The translations under genes and the position numbers were made by a program. Shown here one piece after another: positions 5,965 to 8,358 of a stretch of 8,358 nt of DNA (its first letter is position 1; each line of letters opens with the position of its first letter). The stretch covers positions 1-8,358 of the forward strand of contig JAFLDC010000096.1 of the NCBI GenBank assembly GCA_017302775.1, given 5' to 3'. The notes below the pieces were generated by a model that was given only the letters and a program-made list of their open reading frames with translations, searched no databases and was not told the DNA's origin. The stretch comes from Sphingomonadales bacterium (GTDB lineage Bacteria > Pseudomonadota > Alphaproteobacteria > Sphingomonadales > Sphingomonadaceae).

Positions 5965-8358
5965 TTAGAACTTGCCGCGCACGGTAACGCCGAAGGTCCG
6001 CGGTTCAGCCAGGAACTGCGAGAACAGCTGACGGCCACCCGGATAGTTCGGATCGACGAAGGGCGCCGACGTGGTGCCAGCCTGGAACGGCGAGTTGAAC
6101 GCCACCTGGGCATAGTCCACGTTGAAGATGTTCTGAACCCAGAACTCCAGCGACCACTTCTCATCAGCACCGCGCAGACCGAGGCGTGCGTTCATCACGG
6201 TGTAGCCATCCTGTGCCTTCTGCGGGAACAGGTCCGAACCGGTGTTGTAGTCGGTGGTGGTACGACCATCGAGGTAGACGAGGCCCGACAGACCGCTCGA
6301 CCCGATATCCGGGGTCCAGGCGATGGCATAGGTGATGACCGCTTCGGGTGCGTTCGACATGAACTGGCCCGGCAGCTTGCGCAGGGCAGGATCGAGCGGC
6401 GCACCGGTGGTGGAGCCCACCAGGTCCGAACGATACTTGGTCTGCGAATAGGTCATCCCGGTTGAAACCCGCAGGTTGTCCGTCGGGGTGAAGGCCGCTT
6501 CGAATTCGATACCCTGGGCGCGAACACCCCAGCTGACATCACCCGACGGGCAGGCGCCGGTCACCGCGCTGGCATCGCGGTCACCGCCGGCCAGGCTGCT
6601 GGAGCACCCGTTGATCGACTGCACCAGGAACACCGAACCGTTGAAGGTGTTGAGCTGGAAGTTGCTGAAGTCCGACCGGAACAGGGTTACGCCGCCGCTG
6701 AACTTGCGGCCCGAGATCTTCACGCCCAGTTCGTATGCATTGACCAGTTCGGGAGCGAACTGCAGGTTTCCGACCAGCGCCTGCGCCCCGCCGACCGATG
6801 CGTAGGTCGGGATCGGCGACTTGAGCGCGGAGCGATCGAGGTTGAAACCGCCAGCCTTGTACCCGCGCGAGTAGCTGGCATAGGTCATCACATCGTCGGT
6901 CGGACGGTACGACAGAATCGCCGTGCCGGTCCACTTGTCTTCGCTGCGCTTGGAAGCGATCGACACGCCGTTGAGTTCGGCGGTGGAGTTGCCCTGACAG
7001 GCCAGGCCGATCAGCGCGCCGGCCAGTGCCCGTGCCGTACCGATCTGCGTGGCGGTGCCGGCAGTGGTGGTGGTCAGGTCATCGGTTACCAGCCCCTGCA
7101 CGGTGGTGCAGACGGTGTTGTTGTTGCCGAAGGTTGCGTTCAGGTCCTTCTTGTCGTTGGTGTAACGCACACCCAGGGTCAGATCGAGCTTGTCGGTGAT
7201 GTGGAAGATGTTGTGGGTGAACAGCGCCCAGTTCTTTCCGTGCTGACGATATTCGTCCGTGGTCGATCCCACGTTGTTCATACCATCCAGCGCGGTGAAG
7301 GCCGCGACGATGTCTGCGCCCGAAGCACCAGTTGCACCGGCCAGGGTGGCCGGCCCAACGCCGGGAGCAACGCACAGCGGGCTGGTCGGCGAATAGAGCC
7401 CAGCCAGACCACCCCCCGAGATCACCCGGCAGGTTGCAAAGCGGCCGTACTGGCTGCCGAAGCGGAGGTTGTCGCGCAGGGTCAGCTTTTCATCGGCGTA
7501 GAACCCGCCGACCAGCCAGTCGAGCTTGCCGTCGAAGGCTTCGCCCTGCAGCCGCACTTCCTGCGTGAAGGTGTGGAACTGGCGATAGACGTTGTCGTCA
7601 GGGGTGCGGTGCAGAATGTCGACGCGGCTGTAGTCGGTGTCCGAACCCTGGCCCGAGCGATATTCGCGGTAAGCGGTGATCGATGTCAGCGTAGCGCCGC
7701 CCAGGTTCCACTTGATTTCAGCCGAACCACCATAATCCTTGGTCTTGCCGGCAAAGCTGCGCCCGTTCGATACATAGATCGTGCGGTCATAGCCCGGGGT
7801 GAACCCGGCGAGCGGCTGGCCCAGATCGCGCAGCACGTTGACGATATTGTTGCCGTTGGTCTGCAGCGGCGACAGCGGCGTCGACGGGCTGTTGAGACCG
7901 CCGATGAACTGGTTCACGCTGTTGTCGACATAGGACGCGCCGCAGCAGCGCTCGCTCCGCCAGGTATAGTCACCGATCAGGCGCACGGTAAGGTCGCTTG
8001 ACGGTTCCCACAGCAGCTGGCCGCGCACGAAGAACCGGTTGCGGTTGTTCACGTCGATGTTGTTCTGCGGATCGGTCAGGAAGCCATCGCGGCGCACGTA
8101 GACGCCATCGATCCGGGCTGCCAGGGTCTGCGAGATCGGGCCGGTGATCGAGCCGGACAGACGCAGGAAATCATAGTTGCCATAGGTCGCTTCACCCGAA
8201 GCGCCGAACTGGAACTGCGGCTTCTTGGAATAGATCGCGATCATCCCGGCCGAGGAGTTGCGGCCGCCGAGCGTGCCCTGCGGGCCGCGCTGCACTTCGA
8301 CCCGGTCGATTTCGCCGAGTTCATTGAGACCGATGCCCGAACGCGAACGATAGACGCC
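5965..8358 (-). CDS. TonB-dependent receptor, N-terminus beyond the window
   Basis: An outer-membrane TonB-dependent transporter; the ligand is not evident. The frame is open to the right edge, giving 797 residues here. The GTG at 8295 is an internal Val codon of the plug, not the start: upstream residues read GVYRSRSGIGLNELGEIDRV, running straight into EVQRGPQGTLGGRNSSAG, the conserved end of the plug domain. About 100-150 residues (signal peptide, TonB box, early plug) should therefore lie outside. Barrel strands include the family hallmarks HTFTQEVRLQG (around 7545-7577) and YASYSRGYKAGGFNLDR (around 6839-6889). The C-terminus is intact: EPRTFGVTVRGKF ends in the aromatic residue expected for outer-membrane insertion. 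A CysCys pair (7940-7945) and several single cysteines lie in probable loops. Its plug motif (GTLGGRNSSAG) and lack of common barrel segments show that it is not a close duplicate of the other receptor. An intrinsic terminator follows the TAA. Confidence 0.9.
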   Translation of the reverse strand, partial: GVYRSRSGIGLNELGEIDRVEVQRGPQGTLGGRNSSAGMIAIYSKKPQFQFGASGEATYGNYDFLRLSGSITGPISQTLAARIDGVYVRRDGFLTDPQNNIDVNNRNRFFVRGQLLWEPSSDLTVRLIGDYTWRSERCCGASYVDNSVNQFIGGLNSPSTPLSPLQTNGNNIVNVLRDLGQPLAGFTPGYDRTIYVSNGRSFAGKTKDYGGSAEIKWNLGGATLTSITAYREYRSGQGSDTDYSRVDILHRTPDDNVYRQFHTFTQEVRLQGEAFDGKLDWLVGGFYADEKLTLRDNLRFGSQYGRFATCRVISGGGLAGLYSPTSPLCVAPGVGPATLAGATGASGADIVAAFTALDGMNNVGSTTDEYRQHGKNWALFTHNIFHITDKLDLTLGVRYTNDKKDLNATFGNNNTVCTTVQGLVTDDLTTTTAGTATQIGTARALAGALIGLACQGNSTAELNGVSIASKRSEDKWTGTAILSYRPTDDVMTYASYSRGYKAGGFNLDRSALKSPIPTYASVGGAQALVGNLQFAPELVNAYELGVKISGRKFSGGVTLFRSDFSNFQLNTFNGSVFLVQSINGCSSSLAGGDRDASAVTGACPSGDVSWGVRAQGIEFEAAFTPTDNLRVSTGMTYSQTKYRSDLVGSTTGAPLDPALRKLPGQFMSNAPEAVITYAIAWTPDIGSSGLSGLVYLDGRTTTDYNTGSDLFPQKAQDGYTVMNARLGLRGADEKWSLEFWVQNIFNVDYAQVAFNSPFQAGTTSAPFVDPNYPGGRQLFSQFLAEPRTFGVTVRGKF

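Noticed and set aside
7201..8001. Plus-strand reading frame of 266 codons opposite the right-hand receptor
   Set aside because: It lies entirely inside a clear receptor barrel on the other strand, shows no domain or ribosome site I can recognise, and has the composition of an antisense shadow.
8293..8295. GTG as the start codon of the right-hand receptor
   Set aside because: The frame remains open and receptor-like for 21 more codons to the window edge, and this codon is the Val of the conserved EVQRGPQGT plug motif.
1..8358. Mobile element, CRISPR array, tRNA or rRNA
   Set aside because: I found no transposase or integrase sequence, regularly spaced repeats, tRNA-like cloverleaf with a T-loop motif, or rRNA signature. 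Terminal inverted repeats around the joint near 130 were looked for by eye and not seen.

Overview
The window looks like chromosomal DNA of a GC-rich alphaproteobacterium, most likely in the order Sphingomonadales (Sphingomonas, Novosphingobium, Sphingopyxis or relatives). The basis is inference: strong G/C preference at third codon positions, two large TonB-dependent receptors of the kind these bacteria carry in many copies, and close operon packing with ATGA start/stop overlaps. I recognise no tRNA, rRNA, CRISPR array, transposase or phage gene.

Except for a fragment at the left edge, all genes lie on the minus strand, so transcription runs right to left. From right to left: (1) a TonB-dependent receptor that enters the window from the right edge (5965-8358), has a complete C-terminus, and is followed by a clear intrinsic terminator (5908-5940); (2) a compact four-gene unit, probably one operon: a ketosteroid-isomerase-related NTF2-fold protein (5438-5848), a GNAT acetyltransferase (4854-5441), a nitrilase-superfamily carbon-nitrogen hydrolase (3961-4857), and a periplasmic PBP4-type D-Ala-D-Ala carboxypeptidase (2459-3949); (3) a 161-bp spacer with a candidate promoter and small hairpins; (4) a second, unrelated-looking TonB-dependent receptor (start at 2297) whose C-terminal part is missing.

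The most unusual structure is at the left end. The second receptor reads as a normal family member down to about position 126. To the left of that, the receptor frame becomes Arg/Pro-rich nonsense, while the opposite strand (2 to about 139) reads as the interior of a glutathione S-transferase-like protein with clean codon usage. Two genes pointing towards each other have therefore lost their 3' ends at a single joint near 122-140. Either a deletion or other rearrangement happened in the genome, or the assembly is chimeric there.

The receptors would act in the outer membrane and import an unknown siderophore, glycan or other ligand. The PBP4-type enzyme would trim or open peptidoglycan in the periplasm. 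The three small upstream genes encode cytoplasmic proteins whose substrates cannot be told from sequence. I see no convincing new defence, secondary-metabolite or mobile system; the novelty here is structural.
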